Positions 1 to 9,022 of a DNA stretch of 64,000 bases are shown piece by piece. The translations under genes and the position numbers were made by a program. The notes beneath the pieces were generated by a model. It searched no databases and had not been told where the DNA came from. It saw nothing but the letters and a program-made list of their open reading frames with translations. Where the stretch lies: assembly GCF_001439695.1 (NCBI RefSeq), contig NZ_JYLL01000005.1, positions 1 through 64,000 on the forward strand, read 5' to 3'. The DNA is from Pseudomonas veronii. Lineage in GTDB: Bacteria; Pseudomonadota; Gammaproteobacteria; Pseudomonadales; Pseudomonadaceae. Position 1 is the first letter of the stretch. Each line of letters begins with the position of its first letter.

Positions 1-62
1 TCTCGGCGGGTTTGCTTGCGCTTGCCGGCGTACTCAAAGTCGGAAAAGCTCATCTGGCTCAT
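1..62 (-). mobile_element. IS5-family transposase, N-terminal fragment cut by window edge
   Basis: Reading the minus strand from the ATG at 62, the first 20 codons give MSQMSFSDFEYAGKRKQTRR. I recognise this as the conserved N-terminus of IS5-family (DDE) transposases of Pseudomonas, which begin MSQM(S/T)FSDFEYAGKRK. The rest of the gene lies left of the window. The outer terminal inverted repeat of the IS should lie between 63 and about 160, but I could not define it. Its presence supports the view that the left end is acquired DNA. The call rests on 20 residues only, though the match to the family start is very good. Confidence 0.75.
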
Positions 63-121
63 GGGCGGCTCGGATCAGGTGTTGCGGGGATTCTCGCATA
101 ACTGAAGGCTTGTTCGGAGAT

Positions 122-340
122 TCCCTAAGCGCAAATGTTCTAGGGAACATTTTTGCTAAGGGATTAGACGCAACGTTTCGCCGTTGCACACGATCAGGGA
201 GACTTCGGCTCTCCCTGAACCCATCGAGTAAGGGGCACTTCGTAGCCCCTTGCGACCCTTGATCAGGACTTTCGCGCCCTGAACCACGACCGGGTTTCGG
301 CCCGGTGCCGACCAAAGAGAGATGTCAGCTCTCCCTTTGG
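122..340. other. Array of seven consecutive stem-loops upstream of mob genes
   Basis: Seven inverted repeats follow one another: 122-163 (19-bp arms, 16 matches, 4-nt loop), 170-187 (6 bp), 194-218 (9 bp perfect), 230-251 (7 bp perfect), 263-282 (5 bp), 289-306 (6 bp perfect) and 312-340 (11-bp arms, 10 matches). Loops two to six all contain TTCG, the stabilising RNA tetraloop sequence. No convincing coding frame crosses the region. It could be the oriT and nic region of the relaxase, a structured non-coding RNA, or a leader controlling the mob operon. The largest repeat (122-163) is the most oriT-like. Confidence 0.6.
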
Positions 341-422
341 AATTCCATCGACCACTGCGCGGTGCTGAAGACGAGAGGAAACCAGGAGGCGACGGCTTTT
401 TAGGAGCAGCTATGTTGGCGGC

Positions 423-767
423 ATGACCAGATCAAAGAAAAAACGCGATGCGCCGATCTCTTACCGCCCACCCGAAAGGTTGCGCGATGAGTTTCACGCG
501 CGGGTGCAGAACTCAGGTCAGTCCATTAACGGCTATATCACCGAGGCTATTTTCGGCAGGGCCGCTCCCCGGTCTAAACGCGTTTCGCCGCTGGATCAAA
601 AGATGATTGCCATGCTGCTGTCGCAAGCAGCCCGCATTAACGACCGGCTGGAGCAAGCTGGCCGCTCGTCCACTGATAGCGATCCCAGCCTGATTTTCCA
701 GGAGTGCCGGGATGAGCTCGCTGAAATCAGGAGCTATCTGATGCTGGCCTTGGGGAGGGACCCATGA
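423..767 (+). CDS. MobC-like mobilization accessory protein (ribbon-helix-helix)
   Basis: 114-aa basic protein. Residues ~12-48 (ISYRPPERLRDEF...SINGYITEAIF) have the pattern of a ribbon-helix-helix DNA-binding fold as in MobC, MbeC and related relaxosome accessory proteins, which bind oriT and assist the relaxase. The rest is a helical region. The gene overlaps the relaxase start by 4 bp (ATGA at 764-767), so the two are translationally coupled. Upstream, the AGGAG at 402-406 is too far (16 nt) for this ATG but ideal for an ATG at 412 that opens a four-codon frame. That frame's TGA overlaps this start (ATGA 423-426), so translation may be reinitiated from a leader peptide. Confidence 0.75.
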   Translation: MTRSKKKRDAPISYRPPERLRDEFHARVQNSGQSINGYITEAIFGRAAPRSKRVSPLDQKMIAMLLSQAARINDRLEQAGRSSTDSDPSLIFQECRDELAEIRSYLMLALGRDP

Positions 768-2356
768 TCCCTTTCGCGTCGCAGCGGGGAAGTGGCCAAG
801 ACCTCGCCACTCACCTTCTAAATGCCTACGACAACGAGCTGGCAGAGGTGGCTGATCTGCGAGGAGCCATTGCCGGGGATCTGCACGGTGCTTTCAAAGA
901 GTGGCAGGTGCAGGCCGATACGTTGACCCGGTGCGAGAAGTATCTCTACAGCCTGTCGATCAATCCTGATCCCGCGCAGGGGCCGTTGACGCGCGATCAG
1001 TACCTGGACTATATCCGGCGTACCGAGGATGTCCTGGGGTTAGGCGATCAACCCCGCGCGGTGGTGTTCCATATCAAGGATGGTCGTGAGCACTGCCATG
1101 TGGTCTGGTCACGGATTGATGCTGATAATCAGAAAGCTGTCCATCTGGCTTTTGACCGGGACAAGCTGATGCGGGTGACGCGGGGTTTCGCCCGTGATCA
1201 CGGTCTGACGCTTCCCGAAGGGTATGAAAAATCCAGGAAGGTCGGGCAGATCTCCCTTTACGAGCAGGCGCAATTACGGCAGACCGGGCTCTCCAAAGAA
1301 GACCATAAGCAGCAGGTTACGGAGGCCTGGCAACAGAGTGACGACGCCCGCTCGTTCGTGCATGCGCTCGCCGAACGGGGCTACATGCTGGCTACCGGAA
1401 ACCGTCCCTATGTTCTCGTCGATCTTTACGGCAACGTGAACGCGCTGCCAAAGCTCATTGATGATAAGTCCATCCGTACAAAGGACATCCGTGAGTTTCT
1501 TGAGAAGGAGTTCCCGTGTGAATCACTGCCGACCGTTCAGGAGGCTGAGAAGCTTGTTGCGGCGCACCGCAAGCTGATCGAGCGAGCCGTTAAGGAAGAT
1601 AACTACGCCGACCGGCTCGCCGAACTGAAGCACGGCCAGATGGAGCGGCGGCGCGCGATAGAGCACGAGCGAGAAGCACTCAAGCACCGCCAGCATTGCC
1701 TGCGTCTTGCGCAGCAGGAAAAGCACCGGGCAGAGCGGGACAATCTGCGTACAGGCCACCTTGCCATGATGAAAGCCGTTCGCCGGGAGCGGTATCAAAA
1801 CCGCCCCACGGGCTTGTCTGAGTTCTTGGGCCGGGTCAGCGGTGTCAATTTCTTGCGCCAGAAATTGCACCACTATCAAGATGCCAAACGCGTTCGCGCT
1901 CATCTCGAACAGCAGGCTCAGCTGAAAGCTCGCCAAACACAGGATGCCAAGATTCTGGATTTCCGCCTCAAGCTTCAGGCATTCGGCATTGAACGCAAGG
2001 CAGCATCCCTTGAAAAAGTGGATAGACGAGAGCTGGCCGCATTCATGCGGGATAACAAGCGCGATCAGCGTGTCAGAGCTCGTGGCGAGGATGGTGTTAT
2101 GCCGTCATTGGTTGAAATCGTTGATGTTGATCTTGCGCAAAACGAAAAAGCCGCCCCTGATGTGCTCGCGGCTTTTGAGAAGGCAAAGCGAGAACCAAAA
2201 AGAGAAGTTCCCGATCTTATGGCGGCGTTTGAGCGGGCTACCGCTGTATTCCGCAAGGATAGACGGGAGCAGCGCGAAGGAGATGGGCCGGAGAGATCTC
2301 GACCGCTAACGCCACCACCTCACCGCGAGGGTCATGAGCCTGATCGAGAGCGGTGA
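764..2356 (+). CDS. Relaxase / mobilization nuclease (MobA/VirD2-like)
   Basis: 530-aa relaxase that would nick oriT and stay covalently bound to the transferred strand. The N-terminal ~150 residues match the relaxase family common in proteobacterial mobile elements: a start rich in 'GQDLATHLLNA', then 'YLYSLSINP', then the metal-binding histidine cluster H103, H110, H112 (in HIKDGREHCHVVWSRID). The nucleophilic tyrosine is probably in the Y60-Y62 region, which I cannot fix without alignment. Residues ~270-530 are highly charged with long helical, coiled-coil-like segments, as in relaxase C-termini. No VirD4 coupling protein or type IV secretion gene is in the window, so the element would be mobilizable rather than self-transmissible on the visible evidence. 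Confidence 0.88.
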   Translation: MIPFASQRGSGQDLATHLLNAYDNELAEVADLRGAIAGDLHGAFKEWQVQADTLTRCEKYLYSLSINPDPAQGPLTRDQYLDYIRRTEDVLGLGDQPRAVVFHIKDGREHCHVVWSRIDADNQKAVHLAFDRDKLMRVTRGFARDHGLTLPEGYEKSRKVGQISLYEQAQLRQTGLSKEDHKQQVTEAWQQSDDARSFVHALAERGYMLATGNRPYVLVDLYGNVNALPKLIDDKSIRTKDIREFLEKEFPCESLPTVQEAEKLVAAHRKLIERAVKEDNYADRLAELKHGQMERRRAIEHEREALKHRQHCLRLAQQEKHRAERDNLRTGHLAMMKAVRRERYQNRPTGLSEFLGRVSGVNFLRQKLHHYQDAKRVRAHLEQQAQLKARQTQDAKILDFRLKLQAFGIERKAASLEKVDRRELAAFMRDNKRDQRVRARGEDGVMPSLVEIVDVDLAQNEKAAPDVLAAFEKAKREPKREVPDLMAAFERATAVFRKDRREQREGDGPERSRPLTPPPHREGHEPDRER

Positions 2357-2373
2357 CTTGTTAACGTGTTATT

Positions 2374-2925
2374 TTATTTGGCGTCGTAATGTATCCATTG
2401 CATCCGGGCGTCTGAGGCAATCAGATCATAGCGCTCGACGAAGGAATCTATTTTTTCGCGCTGCTCGTCGTATGTTAAGCACCACTTCCCACAGGCACTA
2501 CCTACCACTTGAATTAATGAATAAAGATTGTAGTAGCCTGTTTTCTCTTGATCCAATTTTACATCTGGATGCATTTCGCCGATGTAGGCAACTAAGGCCC
2601 TTTCTTTACCGTCAACTACTTTTCTGGAACTCAAACTGCTCATGTGAAGGAGCGAGTTTCTGTGCTCCCATAACTCCTCCGCAGTAATGCCAAGAGTTTT
2701 TATTTCTGAAAACTCTTTTAGCCATTTTATGAAAGTGTTCTCTTTAATGTTGCCGTATTCTATGTAGCTTATTGAGTCTATAGCCACCACCAGCAATTTC
2801 GAAGCAGAGACGTAATGCTTTGCGTTGAAAAGAATTCGTACAGGCTGGAAGAAATCATCATTCAAAAGACGCGTGAAGTCGAATCCCTCGTCGTTGAAGT
2901 ATTTTCCAAAGTAATCGACAGACAT
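2374..2925 (-). CDS. HEPN-like protein of unknown function
   Basis: 183-aa soluble protein, third gene of an AT-rich minus-strand operon behind the TIR-like gene. Residues ~40-95 are helical and contain EHRNSLLH, an Rx4H motif as in HEPN domains, many of which are metal-independent RNases in toxin-antitoxin, abortive-infection and CRISPR systems. No signal peptide or membrane segment is visible. Start: ATG at 2925 with GGAG nine nt upstream. The gene converges on the relaxase with only 17 bp between stops. The HEPN call is from motif and helical context only, and nuclease activity is inferred. A structural or sensor role is equally possible. Confidence 0.55.
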   Translation of the reverse strand: MSVDYFGKYFNDEGFDFTRLLNDDFFQPVRILFNAKHYVSASKLLVVAIDSISYIEYGNIKENTFIKWLKEFSEIKTLGITAEELWEHRNSLLHMSSLSSRKVVDGKERALVAYIGEMHPDVKLDQEKTGYYNLYSLIQVVGSACGKWCLTYDEQREKIDSFVERYDLIASDARMQWIHYDAK

Positions 2926-2986
2926 ATCTAGTGTCTCCGCTTAATAGGTGTGATGGTAAAGATCTTGAGTGGCCGGTTTTATTTTT

Positions 2987-3472
2987 CTACATGCATCTCA
3001 GTAAGAATGATGTTGCGTTCCTGAAATTTTGTTCTTGCTCGCGCAATTCGTAATGCCATTTCGCGCCATGGAATAAATTATTCCTCAGTCTGAATACTAC
3101 ACCTAAGCAGCCTATCAATATTGTTTTTTCATCGGCGCTATCATCTTGTAGTGCTGCAATGATTTCCGGCGGGTTGTTGCTGAGTTCAATATGCAGATTA
3201 TTAAATCTATAGTTAAGTTGTCCGTTTTCGATGTAGCGCTGCTTTAAATAATGAAGATATGCATTTGTATTGCATTTTTCGATAGCGCCCTGCATCTCAA
3301 GGCTTTCGGCAAGCGCCCTTATTGTGGTCATGTTTCCGAAGCCATTCAATCTGGTGCCCTCAAAAAAACTCCAGATTAGAGAGAAGTCGGCTATAGCGTC
3401 GCGTTCCTCTAACGATAATTGGCCAAAGCCGGGAGCTTGCTTTGAGATCCACTCTAAAATTTCAGGGCTCAT
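2987..3472 (-). CDS. Second HEPN-like protein of unknown function
   Basis: 161-aa helical protein. Near the C-terminus it carries RLRNNLFHGAKW, an RNNLFH (Rx4H) motif followed by a basic stretch, again the HEPN signature. A longer frame begins at a TTG at 3487, but the ATG at 3472 has a strong AAGGA seven nt upstream, so I start there. It lies 27 bp after the TIR-like gene and 61 bp before the other HEPN-like gene, so the three are probably one transcript. Codon use is markedly more AT-rich than in flanking core genes, a sign of transfer. Function is inferred from motif and neighbours, not recognised at family level. Confidence 0.55.
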   Translation of the reverse strand: MSPEILEWISKQAPGFGQLSLEERDAIADFSLIWSFFEGTRLNGFGNMTTIRALAESLEMQGAIEKCNTNAYLHYLKQRYIENGQLNYRFNNLHIELSNNPPEIIAALQDDSADEKTILIGCLGVVFRLRNNLFHGAKWHYELREQEQNFRNATSFLLRCM

Positions 3473-3499
3473 AAAATATTCCTTCAAGAGAGAGAAACG

Positions 3500-4330
3500 T
3501 CAAATAAGTTTATTCATGTCGATGTCATACCCAGACTGTTTCATTTCCTTGGCAAGCTGCAAATGCCATGCTGAAGCCTCATCCAGGCTTATATAGACGA
3601 CACCGCTTATGTCGTTGGGAAGCTCCAGCTTACCATCGACAAGTGCGGCCACGTTTTGCCGTCCCAGTTTTCCGATCAGATATCCGTGCTCAAACACTAC
3701 GTTCTGGCGGGCGCGTAGATTTAGATTGTCAGCTGCTGATTTTACGTTTCCCACATCGTCGGGGGTGTAAAGAACTACGGCAAAACCTACGTCAGAGTAG
3801 TGTTCTATTTTTTCAATAATAGTCCGTCCAGAGCTAGCCTTCTCATGTAGAATGACTGCTTCGAACCCGAGTTTTTCAATAAATCTGGCGGCTTTGTTTT
3901 GAGCACTTTCATCGTGGCCATGCACAATAAAAATCTTCTTCTGATTGCCGGTGTTTTTAGATGATTTTGACGTGGCTTCTTTCTTCAATGTCTTTTTGTA
4001 ACCAACTGCACCTTCAATGAAATCATCCGTTACATCTTTGGCGCGACCGATTGCCTGGTACGTATAGGACGGGCCACCAATGAATGCTACAGAAGATTGT
4101 TGGTCATCAAATTTAACCTGGGCGATAAAGGACTCAATTGTTTTCTCGCTTTCGGAGATTTTTATTCTTTCTAGATCGTCTGGTTGTACAGTTTTTCCAT
4201 TAATGATGATTGGCGAGCCTTGCTCATAAGGCTCAACAAATCGTGATATTAACTGTTCCTTAGTAAGGTCGGTTTTGTATTCGCCATAATATTGGTCCGA
4301 CTTTGGTTTCACAATCACATGATAGTACAT
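3500..4330 (-). CDS. TIR-like domain protein (PF10137-type predicted nucleotide-binding protein)
   Basis: 276-aa protein. The C-terminal ~150 residues begin KKIFIVHGHDESAQNKAARFI and continue through GRTIIEKIEHYSD, FAVVLYTPDDVG and ARQNVVFEHGYLIGKLGR. These are the hallmarks of the TIR-like family found as Cap12/PycTIR effectors in cyclic-nucleotide anti-phage systems, where the domain degrades NAD+. The glutamate in TIIEK is the likely catalytic residue. The N-terminal ~125 residues are not recognised and may sense the trigger. A longer frame starts with TTG at 4354, but the ATG at 4330 has an AGGA upstream and gives a more natural N-terminus. No cyclase or SAVED gene is nearby, so the activator is unknown. 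Confidence 0.78.
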   Translation of the reverse strand: MYYHVIVKPKSDQYYGEYKTDLTKEQLISRFVEPYEQGSPIIINGKTVQPDDLERIKISESEKTIESFIAQVKFDDQQSSVAFIGGPSYTYQAIGRAKDVTDDFIEGAVGYKKTLKKEATSKSSKNTGNQKKIFIVHGHDESAQNKAARFIEKLGFEAVILHEKASSGRTIIEKIEHYSDVGFAVVLYTPDDVGNVKSAADNLNLRARQNVVFEHGYLIGKLGRQNVAALVDGKLELPNDISGVVYISLDEASAWHLQLAKEMKQSGYDIDMNKLI

Positions 4331-4644
4331 CGCTACAATTATCCTTTTGGGCAATCAGCATTAGAGTGTCTGTAGTTTCTTTGTACGGTGCCGCTACAGA
4401 CGTTTCTTGGACGCTACCTATTTGCCATCATGCTGTCCACTCTCATTACCGGCAGCATTCCGAGCGGCTCAGCGCTTGCTACTGGCAGGCGTGAGGGGGG
4501 CGTCGCGCCCGATTGACTGCTGTCTCGGGCATTCCCCATCACCATTTGGTACAATGCGCGGTTCTCTGTGTTGGCCTTTGCAATCGGCCAAAGGTACTTT
4601 TTTAACTGTGTACATATCAGCGTACACAATCGAGATTTTAAGCG
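4331..4644. other. Element/core junction: divergent promoters and a possible gene remnant
   Basis: This 314-bp gap must hold the promoter of the TIR/HEPN operon (minus strand) and that of prfC. TACAAT at 4550-4555 resembles a -10 element on the plus strand. Between 4385 and 4516 a plus-strand frame without an early start reads ...RYLFAIMLSTLITGS...GRREGGVAPD and stops at 4514. It may be the tail of a gene truncated by the element, or chance. Composition changes here from AT-rich to GC-rich. I see no tRNA or clear direct repeat. Confidence 0.4.
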
Positions 4645-6234
<1,590 letters not shown>

Positions 6235-6252
6235 GCTCTGAGCGGTTGATGG

Positions 6253-6285
6253 AAGGGCGAAGCTGTCATGGCTTTGCCCTTTTTT
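6253..6285 (+). terminator. Rho-independent terminator of prfC
   Basis: Arms aagggcgaagc (6253-6263) and gctttgccctt (6271-6281) pair at 10 of 11 positions and run into a T tract (6280-6285), 18 bp after the prfC stop. Confidence 0.88.
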
Positions 6286-6306
6286 ATGTCTGCCGAAAAT
6301 CCAAAA

Positions 6307-6393
6307 TGTGGGAGCAGGCTTGCCTGCGATGCAGGCACCTCAGTCCATCAGGCACACCCAGTGGATGCCATCGCAGGCAAGCCTGCTCCCACA
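6307..6393. repeat. REP doublet (inverted pair)
   Basis: Two head-to-head copies of a Pseudomonas REP sequence: tgtgggagcaggcttgcctg at the left and its inverse caggcaagcctgctcccaca at the right, separated by ~45 bp. The element is non-coding. Related doublets occur at 45.0, 49.0, 51.4 and 63.2-63.8 kb. Confidence 0.88.
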
Positions 6394-6497
6394 GTCAGGT
6401 TTTCATTAGTCAGGGGAATTGGCGCTAACCCCGCTTCCGGTCTAGCGTTTCGACTACGACACCCACTCACCGACGGAAATAGGAGACAAGGGGGCGT

Positions 6498-6749
6498 ATA
6501 ACTAAACGTGCCATTCCCCTGGTGCTACTGGTGTCCTTGGGGATCTCAAGCGCCGGGGCACATGGGCTGCAACTGGCCGACGCCGGAACGCCCCAGTGGA
6601 AAGACACTGGCCCCGTCACCAAGAAAAAACAGAAGGAGGTCAACTCCGGCGGCTGGCAGCCGCAGTCCCAACCCGCGCCCAAGGAGGATGCGGAAAACCC
6701 TTATAATGAAGGCGAAGACAGTGAAACCTACGACGATGGCGACAGCTAG
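6498..6749 (+). pseudogene. Small secreted-protein gene, left copy, start codon lost (ATG to ATA)
   Basis: The frame encodes a hydrophobic signal-peptide-like start (TKRAIPLVLLVSLGISSAGA), then a polar tail with GPVTKKKQKEVNSGGWQPQ and an acidic end ENPYNEGEDSETYDDGDS. A near-identical tail is encoded at 24.3 kb. In both copies AGGAG is followed by 12 nt and then the start position, which is ATG in the right copy but ATA (6498) here. A stop at 6480 blocks upstream starts, and the first GTG (6522) lies inside the signal sequence. Either the gene is dead, or it uses AUA or the inner GTG poorly. I do not recognise the protein family. Confidence 0.6.
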
Positions 6750-6769
6750 TCGTAAATTCCGGGCAATAG

Positions 6770-6817
6770 AAAACCCCTTCTTCCCCGGCTGATGCGCAAC
6801 AAGGGAGAAGGTTTTTT
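6770..6817 (+). terminator. Terminator-like stem-loop with loop CTGATGCGCAA (copy 1)
   Basis: Imperfect stem between aaaccccttcttccccgg (6771-6788) and caagggagaaggtttt (6800-6815), loop CTGATGCGCAA (6789-6799), followed by TTTTTT. It ends the small secreted-protein gene. The same 11-nt loop recurs at 23894-23904 and 24513-24523 on different stem sequences. Confidence 0.75.
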
Positions 6818-7208
6818 CAACGGATCAAAATCACGCTGTAGGATTTTTCTGTACGATCTTTCCCTGTCATTTGTGGTTCTACTCTTCTTTTGCGTGACCT
6901 CGCGTTTTGCTCTCGACGCTGAAGTCACTATCGATTAGTTTCTAATCCATTGGCAAATCTGAAAAAGCAAAGAGCCGCGGGCTAGAGTGTTCCGCGTTAC
7001 TATCATCGAGTCTGGCTTCATTAATCGATGGGCTTGCGCGAGATGTCAATCAAGCGTCGATAAGTGCAATCATAAATCAGTACTGTGAATTCAGAATTTA
7101 AATGTGTAATAACGTTTCTTGATGACGTGGATCGGTGCGTGATATTCAAGTCGGCGTTGAAACGATATGCGCAATGGATAGCTCATTTTCTTCAAGGTCT
7201 CGCATGCG
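6818..7208 (+). promoter_or_regulatory. AT-rich upstream region of the NRPS cluster
   Basis: Nearly 400 bp without a credible gene precede the exporter/NRPS operon, and the stretch is clearly more AT-rich than either side. It should contain the main promoter of the cluster. An inverted repeat catcga...tcgatg (7005-7031) and several TAAT/ATAAAT boxes are present, but I see no unambiguous -35/-10 pair or known operator. No regulator gene is linked to the cluster. Confidence 0.4.
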
Positions 7209-8234
7209 ATGGATTATATTAGTGTAAAAAATTTGTCCAAAACCTACCTGATTAAAGAGCGCTCGGAAGGGCCGCTCGGTTGGCTGACAAGTCTGGTATC
7301 TCCCAAGAGTTCAGAGAAGACGGCTGTTGACGATATTTCATTTACGGTCAAGCAGGGTGAGGTCGTAGGCTTTCTCGGACCGAATGGCGCAGGTAAAACC
7401 ACTACATTGAAAATTCTGTCGGGGCTGCTCTATCCGACGGCAGGACAAATATCGGTTCTCGGTTATCAACCACAATTGCGGAGCAAGGAATTTCTCAAGT
7501 CCATCTCGCTGATCATGGGGCAACGTCAACAGTTGATCTGGGACTTGCCGGCCATGGAAACTTTCCGGCTGAATCAGAAGATATTCGAAATCTCCGATGA
7601 ACAGTTCAAGCAGACCTATGGCTATCTGGATGAATTGCTTAAGGTATCGAAGTTGGCCAAGGCGCCGGTGCGAACCCTGTCGCTTGGCGAAAAAATGAAG
7701 TGTGAGCTGGTCGCATCGTTACTTCATGACCCCAAGGTTCTTTTTCTCGACGAGCCGACTATCGGACTCGATGTCGGGGTGCAAAGGATAGTTCGTTCAT
7801 TTATTCGGGACTATGGCCGCGAGCGCAATGTGAGCGTTCTGCTGACGTCGCATTACATGCAGGATATTGAAGCCCTGTGTGAGCGAGTCGTTGTCGTTTC
7901 CGATGGCAAGATCTCCTTCGATGACACCCTGGAGTCGCTGCGTAAACGCATGTCGGATCACCGTATCATTACGGTGGAATTGTCTGAAAGCGTTATGGCT
8001 TCGGCACTTGGCCGGTACGGTCTGGTGCGCTCCGCAGACGGCTTTGTGCATGAGTTGCTGGTGCCGGCTGCCGAGGTGGTGGGTGTCTGTTCGCAGGTTC
8101 TGGCCGAGCAGCCGGTCATCGACATTTCCATCGGTGATCCACCGATCGAAGAGGCTCTGCTGAAGCTGTTCATGGCCTCTCAGGCCGACGCCGGGCAAAA
8201 GGTCAAGGGTGCGCCCGGGGAGTATGTCGCGTGA
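7209..8234 (+). CDS. ABC-2 exporter ATP-binding protein
   Basis: 341-aa ATPase of the drug-export type (COG4586-like). Motifs: Walker A GPNGAGKTTT, Q-loop region MGQRQQLIWDLP, signature LSLGEKMKCEL, Walker B VLFLDEPTIGLD and the H-loop SHYMQDIEALC. The C-terminal ~90 residues form the accessory domain seen in this subfamily. The signature LSLGEKMK deviates from LSGGQ, as is usual for the group. First gene of the cluster. Its stop overlaps the next start (GTGA, 8231-8234). With the two permeases it probably exports the peptide product and may confer self-protection. Confidence 0.9.
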   Translation: MDYISVKNLSKTYLIKERSEGPLGWLTSLVSPKSSEKTAVDDISFTVKQGEVVGFLGPNGAGKTTTLKILSGLLYPTAGQISVLGYQPQLRSKEFLKSISLIMGQRQQLIWDLPAMETFRLNQKIFEISDEQFKQTYGYLDELLKVSKLAKAPVRTLSLGEKMKCELVASLLHDPKVLFLDEPTIGLDVGVQRIVRSFIRDYGRERNVSVLLTSHYMQDIEALCERVVVVSDGKISFDDTLESLRKRMSDHRIITVELSESVMASALGRYGLVRSADGFVHELLVPAAEVVGVCSQVLAEQPVIDISIGDPPIEEALLKLFMASQADAGQKVKGAPGEYVA

Positions 8235-9022
8235 GCCGGTTTGCCATGAAAGTCGCAGGCGTTGCGCGCACAGCCATTCGTCGCAAGGTTGCGCATCGCG
8301 CAGAGTTGTTTGTATTGGTACTCGCCTCTTTGGTGCCGTTATTCATGATGGTCATCTGGATGGGCATTGCAAAGGATGCCGCACTGGAAGGTTTTACCCC
8401 GGCCAGGTTTGCCGCTTACTTTGCGCTGGTATTTCTGGTTGGCGAAATCGTCTCCAGTACAGCTGCTGAAGAAGTAGAGAGTGACATTCATTCGGGGGAT
8501 ATTGGCAGTTTCCTGTTGAAGCCGTTCAATATTGCCTTCTATTACTTTCTGGGTGAAATGGCTTCGGCGATGGTCAGAGTCATACCGATATTTTTCCTGG
8601 TGGCTGGCGTATTCCTATTTTCCGAAGCGGGTAAGTATTTGCACCTGAGCTATCTGATGCCTGCACTGCTCGGAGTCATACTGGGTTTTGCCATCAACTA
8701 TTTACTTTATTTCATCGGCGGGCTTGCGGCGTTCTGGTCCGATCAGGCAAGTGCCTTTGATCTGGTGTTGACTTACATGCTCACGCTGTTTGGTGGGGTC
8801 CTTGCTCCGTTGACGCTTTATCCGGGCTGGATGCAGTCGGTACTTGAGTGGTCACCGTTCCCTTACATTATTAACTTTCCAATCAGAATCATCATGGGCG
8901 AGTTGACAAACGAACAGTTGGTTAATGGATTACTATTTCAGGTTGTGCTGGTTGCTGCACTTTCGTTGTTGGCTAATTTTATCTGGGCCAAAGGTGTAAA
9001 ACGTTATTCGGTGTTCGGATAA
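8231..9022 (+). CDS. ABC-2 type permease, first subunit
   Basis: 263-aa integral membrane protein with about six hydrophobic segments and the cytoplasmic N-terminus RTAIRRKVAHRAEL typical of COG4587 ABC-2 permeases. It pairs with the ATPase before it and the second permease after it. GTG start overlapping the ATPase stop by 4 bp. Its own stop shares one base with the next ATG (TAATG at 9020-9024), so the three are tightly coupled. Substrate inferred from position only. Confidence 0.85.
   Translation: MSRFAMKVAGVARTAIRRKVAHRAELFVLVLASLVPLFMMVIWMGIAKDAALEGFTPARFAAYFALVFLVGEIVSSTAAEEVESDIHSGDIGSFLLKPFNIAFYYFLGEMASAMVRVIPIFFLVAGVFLFSEAGKYLHLSYLMPALLGVILGFAINYLLYFIGGLAAFWSDQASAFDLVLTYMLTLFGGVLAPLTLYPGWMQSVLEWSPFPYIINFPIRIIMGELTNEQLVNGLLFQVVLVAALSLLANFIWAKGVKRYSVFG

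Larger units (their letters stand above)
1..4516. mobile_element. Right part of an integrated mobilizable element (limits inferred)
   Basis: IS5 fragment, stem-loop array, mobilization operon and a TIR/HEPN operon occur together without any Pseudomonas core gene until prfC. The TIR/HEPN genes are clearly more AT-rich than prfC and everything downstream. No integrase, replication gene or direct repeat marking an attachment site is visible, so the element may continue to the left. The right limit is placed after the short open frame ending at 4516 because the prfC promoter region follows. The junction is inferred from composition and gene content only. Confidence 0.5.

Noticed and set aside
140..143. 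CTAG at the centre of the first hairpin as an IS5 target duplication
   Set aside because: CTAG is a usual IS5 target, but it lies at the axis of a long palindrome and I found neither the terminal repeat nor a second copy, so the junction cannot be placed.
34..315. 93-codon minus-strand frame over the stem-loop region
   Set aside because: Its sequence is dictated by the hairpins, it overlaps the IS5 transposase start in another frame and resembles no protein.
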